Shown here: piece after piece, positions 36,854 to 46,477 of the stretch
How the letters are laid out: each line of letters starts with the position of its first letter
Position numbering within the stretch: position 1 is the first letter of the stretch
Assembly: GCA_003417655.1 (NCBI GenBank)
Contig: QVMW01000009.1
Location: 1-64,000 of the forward strand
Length of the DNA: 64,000 nucleotides
DNA from: Rhodobacteraceae bacterium 63075
GTDB taxonomy: Bacteria > Pseudomonadota > Alphaproteobacteria > Rhodobacterales > Rhodobacteraceae
Reading direction: 5' to 3'
Position numbers and translations under genes: made by a program
Notes under the pieces: generated by a model
The model's database searches: none
What the model saw: the letters and a program-made list of their open reading frames with translations, nothing else
What the model was told of the DNA's origin: nothing

Positions 36854-37081
36854 AGCCATCCAGCGAACAGGCGCGCGATTACAGAAGATGATGACCTGAC
36901 CGGCGTTCTCAGCGGCTCTGTAACCACGCCGGTCTATCTCGCGCATGAACCTGTCCATGCCGGCGAAACGCTCGATATCACGCGCCTTGCGACGAATCAC
37001 GCCGCCCTGTTGCACTGCCTTGCAGGTGAAAAGGTCATTCAGCCAGACCTCGGGGGAGAGAGGTGAGTTTCGGTTTTGCAT
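36833..37081 (-). CDS. Small conserved Rhodobacterales protein
   Basis: Protein of 82 residues. I recall homologues in Rhodobacteraceae, often mislabelled N-(5'-phosphoribosyl)anthranilate isomerase, that share its pattern: W-L-x-D-L-F near residue 14, GGVIRRKARDIERFAG, then REIDRRGYRAAENAGQVIIFCN. It is far too short to be TrpF. A basic, possibly DNA- or RNA-binding protein is plausible but not shown. A perfect TTAA-N7-TTAA site lies 25 bp upstream of its ATG. The plus-strand reading of this locus looks like a shadow. Confidence 0.7.
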   Translation of the reverse strand: MQNRNSPLSPEVWLNDLFTCKAVQQGGVIRRKARDIERFAGMDRFMREIDRRGYRAAENAGQVIIFCNRAPVRWMARDGPLS

Positions 37082-37105
37082 GCGAGTAGACTGGGGGATG
37101 TGTGG

Positions 37106-37120
37106 TTAAGGGCGAGTTAA
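37106..37120 (-). promoter_or_regulatory. CtrA-type full binding site
   Basis: TTAA (37106-37109), 7-bp spacer, TTAA (37117-37120). On the minus strand it reads TTAACTCGCCCTTAAC, the ideal CtrA full site, 25-39 bp upstream of the ATG of the 82-residue protein. Confidence 0.7.
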
Positions 37121-37195
37121 TGGCTGCCTGGAGTGCGGGCGCGGAATAAAGGCGCGCAGCGCCGACGCACCTAAGCCGACGCGCCCCCACGCGCA

Positions 37196-38029
37196 TCAGC
37201 TTAGGCGCGGTATCCAAGGCGGTTCTGGCACCGACTTATTCGAGACGATCTCCTCAACCAACTTCGCGTGCCAAACGCGCCCGAGTTGAAAGCCGTCTTC
37301 CTCATCGCCGTTTCGTCCAGAGTAAACGCCAAGAAAACGAGTCCAATAACCAAAAAACTGCGGCCTATTATTGCTGTCGAAGTCTCGCCCTTCCTTTCCA
37401 AAATTTCCGACAATTTTGGCGACAACCATCGCGCCGGACATTCCTTCCCTTGTAGCTGTGTCGCATAAGAAGAGCGGTTCATTGTTGAAGGGCAACTCAG
37501 GTTCTGTCGCGATAGAAGCACGCTTCCAAATAGGTGTTTTATTCGCAGCGGTAAGTCCTTGCGGATAAACAATAATAAAGCAATCATCTCCAGCCATTGG
37601 CGACCAATCGTATTGGGCTTTATCGTTGATACATTGGACGTCATAAGGCAGGCCTTTTAACTGCATTGCTACGACATCAATTTCAGCACCTTTTGGATGC
37701 TCCTGCCAATCAGGATTTCCATTTTCCCAAAGGGTGTATTCAAGTGCTTGTTGCTTATATAAAAAGGTTTCTGGCTCTGGACCGTCTTCAGCTAGATGCA
37801 TGAAATATGCCCACAGGCGGGTGGGCATACATTGCTTGATTAACTCGTTTTGAGAGTTACGGCCGGTAACGTTGTGCCGATTAGTTATTAGATAAACGTC
37901 GCCCTCATACCGCCAGAAAAATCCGCTGGCTTTTGCAGAGAAGTCAGCTTCTTCGTCTGTGTTTTCTGTGGAAAAAAAGATTTCAAGAAAACATGAGCAT
38001 TTGCTCTCGAAAGATACACTAGTTACCAT
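37196..38029 (-). CDS. AT-rich trypsin-like serine peptidase coupled to uvrB
   Basis: Protein of 277 residues. ATG at 38029 overlaps the uvrB TGA; a GTG at 38032 is an alternative. The catalytic triad of a trypsin-like protease is visible: His in VYLITNRHNVTGR near residue 52, Asp in EIDVVAMQL near residue 120 and Ser in REGMSGAMVV near residue 200. There is no signal peptide, so it would act in the cytoplasm. The DNA is clearly poorer in GC than uvrB and uses AT-ending codons, which points to horizontal gain. Its target is unknown; cytosolic trypsin-like proteases occur in some defence and regulated-proteolysis systems. Confidence 0.72.
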   Translation of the reverse strand: MVTSVSFESKCSCFLEIFFSTENTDEEADFSAKASGFFWRYEGDVYLITNRHNVTGRNSQNELIKQCMPTRLWAYFMHLAEDGPEPETFLYKQQALEYTLWENGNPDWQEHPKGAEIDVVAMQLKGLPYDVQCINDKAQYDWSPMAGDDCFIIVYPQGLTAANKTPIWKRASIATEPELPFNNEPLFLCDTATREGMSGAMVVAKIVGNFGKEGRDFDSNNRPQFFGYWTRFLGVYSGRNGDEEDGFQLGRVWHAKLVEEIVSNKSVPEPPWIPRLS

Positions 38030-40242
38030 CACCGCCCTTTCCTCTTCACATTCCCGCCTCTCTGCCCCGGCCTCCCGGCCGTGGACCGTCCGCGCGCCTT
38101 GCTTGCCTCTTCGCCCGCCTTGGCCACGGCCTGTTGCCGCGCCAGCGGGTCGTCGGCCACCGCTAAGTCCACAGCCTCCAGCCGCTTGACCTCGTCGCGC
38201 AGCCTTGCGGCTTCTTCGAATTCGAGGTTCTCGGCGGCCTTGCGCATGTCGGTGCGCAGCCCGTCCAGAACGGCTTGCAGATTGCCGCCTGCAAGCCCGT
38301 CGTCGATCGTCGCGGTCACGCGGTTCATGTCCGTATCGCCCTTGTAGAGCCCTTGCAGCACGTCATCGACGTTCTTCTTGATCGTCTCGGGCGTGATCCC
38401 GTGTTCCTCGTTATAGGCGATCTGCTTGGCGCGGCGGCGGTCGGTTTCGCCCATGGCGCGCTCCATGGAGCCGGTGATCCTGTCGGCATACATGATGACG
38501 CGGCCTTCAGAGTTGCGCGCGGCGCGGCCGATGGTCTGGATGAGCGAGGTCTCCGAGCGCAGGAACCCCTCCTTGTCGGCATCGAGGATCGCCACCAGCC
38601 CGCATTCAGGGATGTCGAGCCCCTCGCGCAACAGGTTGATCCCGACCAGCACGTCAAAGGCGCCAAGGCGCAGATCGCGCAGGATCTCGATGCGCTCGAG
38701 CGTGTCGATATCCGAGTGCATGTAGCGCACGCGCACGCCTTGCTCGTGCAGATACTCCGTCAGGTCCTCGGCCATGCGCTTTGTGAGCGTCGTGCAGAGC
38801 ACGCGCTGGCCCAGCTCGGCGACACGCTTCACTTCGTCGAGAAGGTCATCCACCTGCGTCTCCACGGGGCGGATTTCCACCTGCGGGTCCAGCAGGCCGG
38901 TGGGGCGGATCACCTGCTCGGCGAAGACACCGCCCGATTGCTCCAGCTCCCAGGCCGCCGGCGTGGCCGAGACGAATACGGACTGGGGCCGCATCGCGTC
39001 CCATTCCTCGAACTTCAAAGGGCGGTTATCCATGCAGGAGGGCAGGCGGAAACCATGCTCGGCCAGCGTGAACTTGCGGCGGTAGTCGCCCTTGTACATC
39101 CCTCCGATCTGCGGGACCGAGACGTGGCTTTCATCGGCAAAGACGATCGCATTGTCGGGGATGAACTCGAAGAGCGTGGGTGGCGGCTCGCCCGGGGCGC
39201 GGCCCGTGAGGTAGCGCGAGTAGTTCTCGATCCCGTTGCACACGCCGGTCGCTTCCAGCATCTCGAGGTCAAAGTTGGTGCGCTGCTCAAGGCGCTGAGC
39301 CTCCAGCAGCTTGCCTTCGCCCACAAGCTGGTCGAGCCGCGCGCGCAGCTCTTTCTTGATGGAGATGATGGCCTGCTGCATGGTCGGCTTGGGCGTGACG
39401 TAATGCGAATTGGCATAGACGCGCACGCGGTCCATCGTGGCCGCCTTCTCGCCTGTCAGCGGGTCGAACTCGGTGATGTTTTCCAGCTCCTCGCCGAAGA
39501 ACGACAGTTTCCAGGCGCGATCCTCGAGGTGGGCGGGCCATATCTCGAGGCTGTCGCCGCGCACGCGGAAGGAGCCGCGCTGGAAGGCATGATCGTTGCG
39601 CTTGTATTGCTGGGCGACGAGATCGGCCATGATGGCGCGCTGGTCGTATTCCTTGCCGACAATCAGGTCTTGCGTCATGGCGCCATAGGTCTCGACAGAG
39701 CCGATCCCGTAGATGCAGGAAACCGAGGCCACGATGATCACGTCGTCGCGCTCCAGAAGCGCGCGCGTGGCCGAGTGGCGCATACGGTCGATCTGCTCGT
39801 TGATCTGGCTTTCCTTCTCGATATAGGTGTCCGAGCGGGCGACGTAGGCCTCTGGCTGGTAATAGTCGTAGAAGCTGACAAAGTATTCCACGGCGTTCTC
39901 GGGGAAGAAGCTCTTGAATTCGCCATAGAGCTGGGCAGCCAGCGTCTTGTTGGGCGCGAGGATGATCGCCGGGCGCTGGGTCCGTTCGATCACCTGCGCC
40001 ATGGTGAATGTCTTGCCCGTGCCCGTGGCCCCGAGCAGGACCTGGCTGCGCTCTCCCTCGTCCACGCCGGCGGTCAGCTCGGCAATGGCCGTGGGCTGGT
40101 CGCCCGCCGCCGTGAATTCCGTGTGCATGACGAAGCGCTTGCCGCCCTCGAGCTTTTCGCGCTCCTTCACGTCCGGCGCGGCGGCATGCATCATCGGCAT
40201 CTCTTCGGAGCCGGGTGATTTGTCGGAATGGGCGTAGGGCAT
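38029..40242 (-). CDS. uvrB: Excinuclease ABC subunit B
   Basis: Helicase-like damage-recognition subunit of nucleotide excision repair, about 737 residues from ATG 40242. Walker [11 protein letters not shown], the beta-hairpin [14 protein letters not shown] region ([13 protein letters not shown]), DESHV (Walker B), the helicase motif [16 protein letters not shown] and QTIGRAARN are all present, followed by the C-terminal UVR domain that contacts UvrC. The C-terminus is Lys/Arg-rich and ends exactly at the start of the downstream protease. Confidence 0.97.
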   Translation of the reverse strand: MPYAHSDKSPGSEEMPMMHAAAPDVKEREKLEGGKRFVMHTEFTAAGDQPTAIAELTAGVDEGERSQVLLGATGTGKTFTMAQVIERTQRPAIILAPNKTLAAQLYGEFKSFFPENAVEYFVSFYDYYQPEAYVARSDTYIEKESQINEQIDRMRHSATRALLERDDVIIVASVSCIYGIGSVETYGAMTQDLIVGKEYDQRAIMADLVAQQYKRNDHAFQRGSFRVRGDSLEIWPAHLEDRAWKLSFFGEELENITEFDPLTGEKAATMDRVRVYANSHYVTPKPTMQQAIISIKKELRARLDQLVGEGKLLEAQRLEQRTNFDLEMLEATGVCNGIENYSRYLTGRAPGEPPPTLFEFIPDNAIVFADESHVSVPQIGGMYKGDYRRKFTLAEHGFRLPSCMDNRPLKFEEWDAMRPQSVFVSATPAAWELEQSGGVFAEQVIRPTGLLDPQVEIRPVETQVDDLLDEVKRVAELGQRVLCTTLTKRMAEDLTEYLHEQGVRVRYMHSDIDTLERIEILRDLRLGAFDVLVGINLLREGLDIPECGLVAILDADKEGFLRSETSLIQTIGRAARNSEGRVIMYADRITGSMERAMGETDRRRAKQIAYNEEHGITPETIKKNVDDVLQGLYKGDTDMNRVTATIDDGLAGGNLQAVLDGLRTDMRKAAENLEFEEAARLRDEVKRLEAVDLAVADDPLARQQAVAKAGEEASKARGRSTAGRPGQRGGNVKRKGR

Positions 40243-40421
40243 GTAGGCATCGCTTTTCTGGCTGAGGGTGCAGACTTGTGCTTCGGGCACGAAATTGCAA
40301 GGCCGCAGGGCGGCGCTGATGACAGCTTCTGGGCGCAAGTCGCACCGCTGCGGGGCAATTCGATCTTGCAGCGCGCGGCGAATTTGCGGATAAACGAGCC
40401 AAGCCCAGAGGAGCACGTCCC

Positions 40422-40733
40422 ATGCCCGCACGCATCTACAAGCCAGCCCGCAACGTCATGCAGTCCGGCACGGCCCGATCGAAGCGCTGGGTGCTGGAAT
40501 TTGCCCCGGCGTCGCGCCGCGAGGTCGACCCGCTCATGGGCTGGACCTCCTCGGAAGACACGCAGGCCCAGGTCAAGCTGCGCTTCGACAGCAAGGAAGC
40601 GGCGCTCAAATATGCCGAGACCCACGGGATCGACGCGATCGTGCAGGAGCCCAAGCGCCGCAAGGCCAATGTCCGCCCCGGCGGCTATGGCGAGAATTTT
40701 GCAACGAACCGCCGCGCGCCCTGGACACATTGA
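40422..40733 (+). CDS. Complex I accessory subunit, NDUFS4-type (ETC complex I subunit)
   Basis: Protein of 103 residues. It begins [29 protein letters not shown] and carries [20 protein letters not shown] and the end [18 protein letters not shown], the signature of the 18-kDa subunit of NADH:ubiquinone oxidoreductase, an accessory subunit shared by alphaproteobacteria and mitochondria. RBS GGAGCACG precedes the ATG. Confidence 0.93.
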   Translation: MPARIYKPARNVMQSGTARSKRWVLEFAPASRREVDPLMGWTSSEDTQAQVKLRFDSKEAALKYAETHGIDAIVQEPKRRKANVRPGGYGENFATNRRAPWTH

Positions 40734-40793
40734 GCGCCCCGCGCGCAATGAACGCTTGCCTCGCGCGCGGCTTTTTCGCAAACAGGTCACAGC

Positions 40794-40870
40794 GGTCCCT
40801 TAGCTCAACTGGATAGAGCAGCTGACTTCTAATCAGCAGGTTGAGGGTTCGAGTCCTTCAGGGATCGCCA
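40794..40870 (+). tRNA. tRNA-Arg (UCU anticodon)
   Basis: Complete 77-nt cloverleaf with encoded CCA. The acceptor GGTCCCT pairs with AGGGATC, the anticodon stem GCTGA/TCAGC holds loop CTTCTAA with anticodon TCT (reads AGA), and the T arm is GAGGG-TTCGAGT-CCTTC. D-loop GGATA and TAGCTC are normal. No duplicated 3' end was noticed nearby. Confidence 0.96.
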
Positions 40871-40971
40871 TAAAAATCAAGAACTTGGCTTTTTTCTGGG
40901 TTGTGAGCGGCAGCATGTTCTGCCTTGGTCGCCGCGGGTGTCAGGCTGCGGCATATCGGGCAGACCCGCGC

Positions 40972-41583
40972 CTAGAGGAATTGATCCAGCAAGGCGCGGA
41001 ACGTGGCGAGCAGCTCGGCGCGCTCCTTGGGCTTTGGTCCGATCTGGCCCTGCATGAGAAACCGGAAGACACCGTCCAGCAGCGCATAGGACAGCTCGAC
41101 ATTGGTCACCTCAGTATGCCCTGCTTTTTCGAAGGCAGCGCGAACGATGCCAATGAGCTTCTGCTCGATTTCGCTGACAACTGGCCGAAACGTTGCATCG
41201 AACATGGCCTGGGTGCGGATGTCGTACCAGAGCCGGTGGGTCATTTCGTGGTCGAAAATCGAGGTGACCAGGGCTTCCGAAAACGCATCGATCACTTCCG
41301 CGCGCCCGTTGGCCTTTTCCAAAGCTGCGGTTATGTCGCTCACGAAGTCTTCCTTGTAGATCGTGACGCAATAAATGATCAGGTCGGTCCGATCGTCGAA
41401 GTAATAATGCAGCATCCCGAGAGACATGTCGCTCTTGTCGGCAATGTCGCGCAGGCTCGTATGGGCATATCCAAGCTCTTTGAGCGCCAGGATTGCACTT
41501 TCGGCGATCTGGCGCTTTTTCACATCGCGTTTGGCGTTCTTACGCTCTGCGCGGGCCTGTAGCTTGGCGGGCATCTCGTTCAT
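40972..41583 (-). CDS. TetR/AcrR-family regulator (BetI-like position)
   Basis: Protein of 203 residues with the N-terminal TetR HTH (QIAESAILALKELGYAHTSLRDIADKSDMSLGMLHYYFDD over residues about 24-63) and a helical ligand domain. It is the last gene of a minus-strand set with a GMC dehydrogenase and an aldehyde dehydrogenase, so it probably controls that alcohol oxidation module. A palindrome CCTGGTATCGTACCGGG lies 9-25 bp upstream of its start, suggesting autoregulation. Confidence 0.88.
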   Translation of the reverse strand: MNEMPAKLQARAERKNAKRDVKKRQIAESAILALKELGYAHTSLRDIADKSDMSLGMLHYYFDDRTDLIIYCVTIYKEDFVSDITAALEKANGRAEVIDAFSEALVTSIFDHEMTHRLWYDIRTQAMFDATFRPVVSEIEQKLIGIVRAAFEKAGHTEVTNVELSYALLDGVFRFLMQGQIGPKPKERAELLATFRALLDQFL

Positions 41584-41591
41584 AGCGACTA

Positions 41592-41608
41592 CCTGGTATC
41601 GTACCGGG
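41592..41608. promoter_or_regulatory. Candidate TetR operator palindrome
   Basis: CCTGGTA-TCG-TACCGGG at 41592-41608, six of seven arm bases complementary, directly upstream of the TetR start codon at 41583. Confidence 0.5.
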
Positions 41609-41641
41609 CGAATTGCAAGCCAATCCGCCCGGCAAGTGACC

Positions 41642-43384
41642 TCATCCCAGCAAGGCGTGATAAAAAATACGGGGAAGCTTGAACCAGCTTGGCTTGTACT
41701 GGAACCCCGTCAGAGCCTCGCCGATTTTATGCTGGCGTTTGTTGGTGATGAAGAAGGGCGGGCGCGGCAGCAGGTTGAAGTTCAATGAAAGCAATCCGCG
41801 CGGGAAAGGGCCCCACGGCGCCGTGACCACCGTGCGTTCCGTCTCTTCGAGCATGAAGCTGTTGTGCACCGTTCCGATGCCCGATCCCACATCCTCCAGG
41901 GTATGGCCCGGGAACGCGCCCCAGGGGCAGGCCGTGATCAGAAAGCCCAGCCCACACCAGCCATTGATGCCGATGGTGCCATAGCGCAGCTTCGCCACGA
42001 TCGTCTCGAACCGCTTCTTGCCGATCTGCCTGATGGTCCTCGGGTGGATCAGGATCTGGCATCCCAGCGTCCCCCACAGGTCGTTGTTGGCGTATTCTAT
42101 CGCGGCTTCGAGATAGCTGGCGGGGTCAGGTGCGGCGAGCTTCTTGATGCTGAGCGCAGGCGCGAACACTTCGCAGGAGGCGTTGAAATGGTCTTCGCCA
42201 AGCTCCCCGACGATCAAGGCCGGAGCGACCGGGCCACGCGCGACGCGGTCGGCCTTGCCCGCGTGCTCGGCATAGGTATCGAGGCGTTCCTTGGCCCCGG
42301 GATACCAGGCCGGGCGGGTCGAGCCTGCAGCGACCTTCTTGACCGCCTCGATCAGTCGCGCGCCTTTGTGCCAGCCCTCGGGCATGACAAGCACCTGCGT
42401 GGCGATACAGTTATGCCCCGAATTGTGCAGTTTCATGGTCGCGATATTCTCGGCCTGAAACCGGATATCGGCGGATGACCAGGGGCCAGGCACGACGATT
42501 GTCGGGCTGACAGACCCCAGCTCGGAGGTGAAGCGCTTGTCATTTTTCGGGGTGCCGGCCTTTCGGTTCTTTTCGGCCTCTTCGCCAACGCCCCAGACGA
42601 TGGCGTCGTGGGTCGTCTCCGCGCCCGTGATGTGCAGCTCCTCGATCACGGGATGATCGCAAAGATAGGCACCGCCCTGCGCATCGCCCTTGACGATGCG
42701 CAGGTAGCCCTCGTCGATGAAAGGCTTCATGGCGATGCGATAATAGTCGATCAGGTAGTCGTTGACCGGGTTCATCTTGAGGATCACGACCTGGTTTTCC
42801 AGGATGAGCTTTTGCAGCACATCGAGCGGCGTGATCGCGGCGACATTGCCCGCCCCCAGAACGAGCGCGACCTTGCCTTTGCGTTCCTTTTCCGGCGTGT
42901 CATAGGCGCGTGCGACATGGTCCTTGAGATTGCTCTTTGTAACGCCGTCCTGCATCCAGACCTCGGCGGAAACGCCGGACAGGAGCAGACGATCCCAGAT
43001 GGAATGCGGCAGGACCTGAACCGCAAGCTGTCCCGTGGCCAGTTCCCGCTTCGGAAGGTGATCGATGAAGCTTTTCCCCTCCATCTCGGAGAGCGTGCCG
43101 ATCAGCCCGTTGCATCCGGCCATGCAGGCATAGGGTCCGGCGATCCACTCTTCGCCGGCAACGGGCGTGCCGGGTTTCAGACCCTTCTTGCGGGCGGATT
43201 CCTCGGCCCAGCCTTGGGCGACCGCCATGATCCCGTCTTTCATCTCGGTGAGCAGGCGGATGCGGTCCGCGATCGGAAGCCGCGCCCATTTGTCCTTGCT
43301 TGCATCCAGCTCCGACAGGGCGCTGTCATATGCCTCGAACAGGCTGTCCTGGTCCTGAAGTGTGACTTGTGCGGCATCGAGCAT
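41642..43384 (-). CDS. Aldehyde dehydrogenase family protein
   Basis: Protein of 580 residues, longer than usual ALDH (about 480-500). ATG 43384 follows AGAAAGAGG. The catalytic glutamate is in TSELGSVSP near residue 300, the catalytic cysteine in NSGHNCIATQ near residue 335, and an FGxLGC-like DLWGTLGCQILIHP is present. The C-terminal 80 residues (WGPFPRGLLSLNF..ITNKRQHK..FHALLG) are an extension that may associate with the membrane. It sits directly downstream of a GMC dehydrogenase, so it probably oxidises the aldehyde that enzyme forms. Confidence 0.85.
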   Translation of the reverse strand: MLDAAQVTLQDQDSLFEAYDSALSELDASKDKWARLPIADRIRLLTEMKDGIMAVAQGWAEESARKKGLKPGTPVAGEEWIAGPYACMAGCNGLIGTLSEMEGKSFIDHLPKRELATGQLAVQVLPHSIWDRLLLSGVSAEVWMQDGVTKSNLKDHVARAYDTPEKERKGKVALVLGAGNVAAITPLDVLQKLILENQVVILKMNPVNDYLIDYYRIAMKPFIDEGYLRIVKGDAQGGAYLCDHPVIEELHITGAETTHDAIVWGVGEEAEKNRKAGTPKNDKRFTSELGSVSPTIVVPGPWSSADIRFQAENIATMKLHNSGHNCIATQVLVMPEGWHKGARLIEAVKKVAAGSTRPAWYPGAKERLDTYAEHAGKADRVARGPVAPALIVGELGEDHFNASCEVFAPALSIKKLAAPDPASYLEAAIEYANNDLWGTLGCQILIHPRTIRQIGKKRFETIVAKLRYGTIGINGWCGLGFLITACPWGAFPGHTLEDVGSGIGTVHNSFMLEETERTVVTAPWGPFPRGLLSLNFNLLPRPPFFITNKRQHKIGEALTGFQYKPSWFKLPRIFYHALLG

Positions 43385-43506
43385 ATTAGAGACCTCTTTC
43401 TGGGAGCGTGTCGCCGACCTCTTCGCGCATCCTTGCGCCGAGCCTGTGGCTTGCCCCTGGTGATGAATATGGTCGGCCAACCGATCCGGCGGGCCGGCAG
43501 GTTCGC

Positions 43507-45144
43507 TTATTCGGCCGCAAGCGTCGCAGCTCCATGTTCCGCCTTGATCATGTCGGCGCATTTCTCGCCGATCATGATGGTCGGCGCGTTGGTGTTGCCC
43601 GAGACCAGCCGGGGCATGACCGAGGCATCGGCCACGCGCAGGCCCTCGAGACCGCGCACCTTGAGCTCAGGGTCGACCACGGCCATGTCATCGACGCCCA
43701 TCTTGCAGGTCCCGACCGGGTGATAGACCGTGTCGGCGCGGGCGCGGATATGATCTTCCCATTCGGCATCTGTCATGTCGTCACGCGTGCCGAAGAGCTC
43801 CTTGTGCATGTATTTCTTCATCGCCGGGGCCATCAGGACTTCGCGGGTCTTCTTGGCGCCCTTGATCAGCGTCTGAAGGTCGCGCGCGTCGCTGAGGAAC
43901 TTGGGGTCGATGCCCGGCGCATCCATCGGGTCGGCCGAATTGAGGAAGACCTCGCCGCGCGAATGGGGGCGCAACACGCAGACATGGCACGAATAGCCAT
44001 GGCCCAGATGCAGCTTGCGCGCATGGTCGTCGACAATCGAGATCACGAAATGCGTCTGCACATCGGGCCGATCAAGGTTCGGGTCCGTCTTGAAGAAGGA
44101 TCCCGCCTCGGCAATGGTCGAAGCCACCATAGAGTTGCCGTGCTTGCGCCATTTTAAGATCTCCGAGGTGAGCTTCATCGTCGCCCGCAGGCCCAGGCCG
44201 ATATTGTCGGTGTCGCGCGTCTTGTAGGCGAGGATGAAATCGAGATGATCCTGCAGGTTCTGCCCGACGCCGGGCAGCTCGTGCACCATCTTGATGCCAT
44301 GCGGCGTTATATCTTCCGCACGGCCCACGCCTGAAAGCTGCAAGAGCTGGGGCGACTGGAAGGTTCCGCCGGACAGGATCACTTCCCTGTTTGCAAGGGC
44401 TTCGAGCTCCTTGCCGCCCTGACGATAGGCAACGCCGACCGCGCGCTTCCCCTCGAAGATGACCCGAGAGGCCCGCGCCTTCGTGATCACTGTCAGATTG
44501 GGGCGGCTATCCATCACAGGGTAGAGATAGGCTGCCGCCGCCGAACAGCGCTCACCATTCTTTTCAGGGCTGTGGAACTGGCTGCACTGAAACAATGCCG
44601 CGCCTTCATTGTCGCCCGTGTTGAAATCGTCAGTCTTGCGAATCTGCATCTGCGCATTCGCCTCGATGAAGGCTTTCGAAATCGGGCGCGGCGCCTTCTG
44701 GTTGGAAATCTGCAATGGGCCACTGTCCCCATGGTGCGCATCGGCCCCGTTCACATTGTTCTCGGCCTTCTTGAAATAGGGCAGGACCTCGTCCCAGCTC
44801 CAGCCGTTGCAGCCCAGATCGGCCCATCCGTCGTAATCTTCCTTCTGGCCGCGCAGATAGAGCATCGCGTTGATCGCCGAAGATCCGCCCAGGGCGCGCC
44901 CGCGCGGCTGATACCCCTGGCGGCCATTGAGCCCGGGCTGCGGCACCGTCTTGAAGGCCCAGTTGTTGATCTTGCCATATCCCGGCAGCATGGCCACAAC
45001 CCCGATGGGCGCGCGCACGAGAATGCCGTCGCCCTTGCCACCCGCTTCCAGCAGGCAGACCTTCACCTTCGGGTCCTCCGAGAGGCGCGCAGCGATGGTT
45101 GCACCGGCAGACCCGCCGCCGACAATCACGAAATCATAGCTCAT
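43507..45144 (-). CDS. GMC-family FAD alcohol (choline-like) dehydrogenase
   Basis: Protein of 545 residues from ATG 45144 (GGGAG upstream). FAD motif [19 protein letters not shown] at the N-terminus, GMC signature 1 [18 protein letters not shown] near residue 82, signature 2 [17 protein letters not shown] near residue 265 and the catalytic-histidine HPVGTCKMG near residue 475 are present. With the ALDH and TetR it forms an alcohol-to-acid oxidation operon. Choline, long-chain alcohol or polyglycol alcohol are all possible substrates; canonical betA/betB is less likely because the ALDH is not BetB-like. Confidence 0.88.
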   Translation of the reverse strand: MSYDFVIVGGGSAGATIAARLSEDPKVKVCLLEAGGKGDGILVRAPIGVVAMLPGYGKINNWAFKTVPQPGLNGRQGYQPRGRALGGSSAINAMLYLRGQKEDYDGWADLGCNGWSWDEVLPYFKKAENNVNGADAHHGDSGPLQISNQKAPRPISKAFIEANAQMQIRKTDDFNTGDNEGAALFQCSQFHSPEKNGERCSAAAAYLYPVMDSRPNLTVITKARASRVIFEGKRAVGVAYRQGGKELEALANREVILSGGTFQSPQLLQLSGVGRAEDITPHGIKMVHELPGVGQNLQDHLDFILAYKTRDTDNIGLGLRATMKLTSEILKWRKHGNSMVASTIAEAGSFFKTDPNLDRPDVQTHFVISIVDDHARKLHLGHGYSCHVCVLRPHSRGEVFLNSADPMDAPGIDPKFLSDARDLQTLIKGAKKTREVLMAPAMKKYMHKELFGTRDDMTDAEWEDHIRARADTVYHPVGTCKMGVDDMAVVDPELKVRGLEGLRVADASVMPRLVSGNTNAPTIMIGEKCADMIKAEHGAATLAAE

Positions 45145-45609
45145 TTCCAACTCCCTATCCTTGGTTTCGCCTTCCGGATCGGTCGCGACGAGAGGCCAAA
45201 CCCAGCGAATCTTACGCTTTTCTCCTGTCTTTTCGCAAATTAGGCGAAAAATATATACAAATGTCCAGAAAAAGTGTTCAGGCGATTTGACCAGAGCGGA
45301 AACCACATGAGCATCAAGCCGGGAAAACGGCTCGCGGCGGAGGTTCTCATGGATTATGCCATTTTTGGAAACCTGCTTTTCGGCAACGCCGAAGCCAAGG
45401 CGCTTCGGGCCGGTATCTTCGAGCAGATGGGGTGTCAGGCTGAGGCAGGCACTGGGCGCAAAACGGGGCTTTGTCCAATACCGGGAACAGGCCGCAGCCC
45501 GCAGAATTGACGCCGGGCTCTTGGCCGCCATGGACGACTTCGCCCCGTTCTCCACGATCGCGACGCCGTGATCAAGGCAGGCCCGGGTTTCCCCCGAACT
45601 GCCGGGAGA
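45145..45609. other. Gene-poor region upstream of the GMC operon
   Basis: 465 bp without a convincing gene. It contains an AT-rich inverted repeat TTTTCGC-N7-GCGAAAA (45230-45250), followed by an ATATATA run, a probable promoter or operator of the GMC gene. An in-frame open stretch at 45274-45510 (plus) has no family resemblance and shifted composition, so it is not called a gene. Confidence 0.5.
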
Positions 45610-46125
45610 TCATTCCGGAACGGCTTCAGGCGTCTGTTCAAGCCAGGCGTTGACGCTGGAAAGGTCGGGCTCCAGCTCCTCGGCCATGCCTCCCGTGAAG
45701 CAGTCGAAAGCGGCGCGCTGGGCCGGGTTCAGGCCCGTGAGCACGGGGATATCGCGGCTGAGCGCCTCGCCGATGAGGCTGCGAAAGCCGCGCCCCTCGG
45801 CCTCGACCTTGCCGAACTTGTTGACGATCAGCAGATCGGCGCCAGTCTCGAGACCCGCCGCGACCTCTCCGACCGCTTCTGCCAGGGCCGACGGGTCGAG
45901 CGCGCAGCCGGTCGCCCCCGGGCCAAGATCCTGGGATATCCGGATGGTCCGCTCACCCGGAAGGAGCCGCAGCCGCATCTCGCTTCGCTGCGATTTGTCA
46001 TCCTCGGCATTGATCTGCACGACGCCGGCAACGCGGTGTCCCCGTCCAAGCGCATCCGCCGCGAAGCCGGCGAGGAAACGGTCGGTCGCGCCTTTGCCTG
46101 TGAGGGTGAGGAAGGCGATCTTCAT
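45610..46125 (-). CDS. DUF2478 (THEP1-like NTPase) protein
   Basis: Protein of 171 residues. It begins MKIAFLTLTGKGATDRFLAGF with a degenerate nucleotide-binding loop and has the strand LLIVNKFGKVEAEGRG that the family shares with nucleoside-triphosphatase THEP1. Proteins of this domain often sit beside molybdate genes, but none are seen here. It lies 19 bp downstream of the ArsR gene and is probably in its operon. Confidence 0.8.
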   Translation of the reverse strand: MKIAFLTLTGKGATDRFLAGFAADALGRGHRVAGVVQINAEDDKSQRSEMRLRLLPGERTIRISQDLGPGATGCALDPSALAEAVGEVAAGLETGADLLIVNKFGKVEAEGRGFRSLIGEALSRDIPVLTGLNPAQRAAFDCFTGGMAEELEPDLSSVNAWLEQTPEAVPE

Positions 46126-46144
46126 GTCGCAGCGCGGTCCTGCA

Positions 46145-46477
46145 TCAGACGCAATTGCTGCCCGCTGGAGCGCAGAAATGCGTGTAGAGCATGCCGATCA
46201 GTTCCGTGGTCTTCTCGTCGGCGAGCGAATAGTAGATCGTCTTGCCGTCGCGGCGCGTCGTGACAAGCCCGTCGTCGCGCAGCCGTGCCAGCATCTGGCT
46301 CACGGCGGCCTGGCGCATCGACAAAAGCTCTTCCAGTTCACCAACCGATTTCTCGCCCGAGCCGAGATGACACAGGATCATGAGCCGCCCCTCATGCGCC
46401 AGGGTCTTGAGATAGCGCGACGCATCCACGGCGTTCTGCGCCATCTCGTCGGCAGGCACTTCGATCTTTTCAAGCAT
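46145..46477 (-). CDS. ArsR-family sulfur-responsive regulator (SqrR/BigR-like)
   Basis: Protein of 110 residues; ATG 46477 within CAAGCATTTC region is preferred over the upstream in-frame start. ArsR HTH: YLKTLAHEGRLMILCHLGSGEKSVGELEELLSMRQAAVSQMLARL (residues about 22-66). Cysteines at positions 36 and 102 are spaced 66 apart, the spacing of the redox pair (Cys41 and Cys107) of Rhodobacter SqrR, which forms a tetrasulfide bridge in response to persulfide. It is divergent from trxC across a short AT-rich promoter region. Confidence 0.82.
   Translation of the reverse strand: MLEKIEVPADEMAQNAVDASRYLKTLAHEGRLMILCHLGSGEKSVGELEELLSMRQAAVSQMLARLRDDGLVTTRRDGKTIYYSLADEKTTELIGMLYTHFCAPAGSNCV

Noticed and set aside
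36806..37066. Plus-strand 86-residue open frame
   Set aside because: The minus-strand frame at the same place matches a protein pattern remembered from Rhodobacterales and has a CtrA-type site upstream.
37035..37217. Minus-strand 60-residue open frame over the CtrA-type site
   Set aside because: Overlaps two better-supported genes and has no motif.
38275..40218. A 647-residue plus-strand open frame opposite uvrB
   Set aside because: Antisense of uvrB; no motifs.
40794..40971. tRNA-Arg as an integration site
   Set aside because: No integrase and no repeated tRNA 3' end were noticed downstream.
45274..45510. Plus-strand 78-residue open frame upstream of the GMC operon
   Set aside because: No ribosome-binding site of note for the internal ATG at 45307, no family resemblance and a proline/glycine-rich nonsense-like end.
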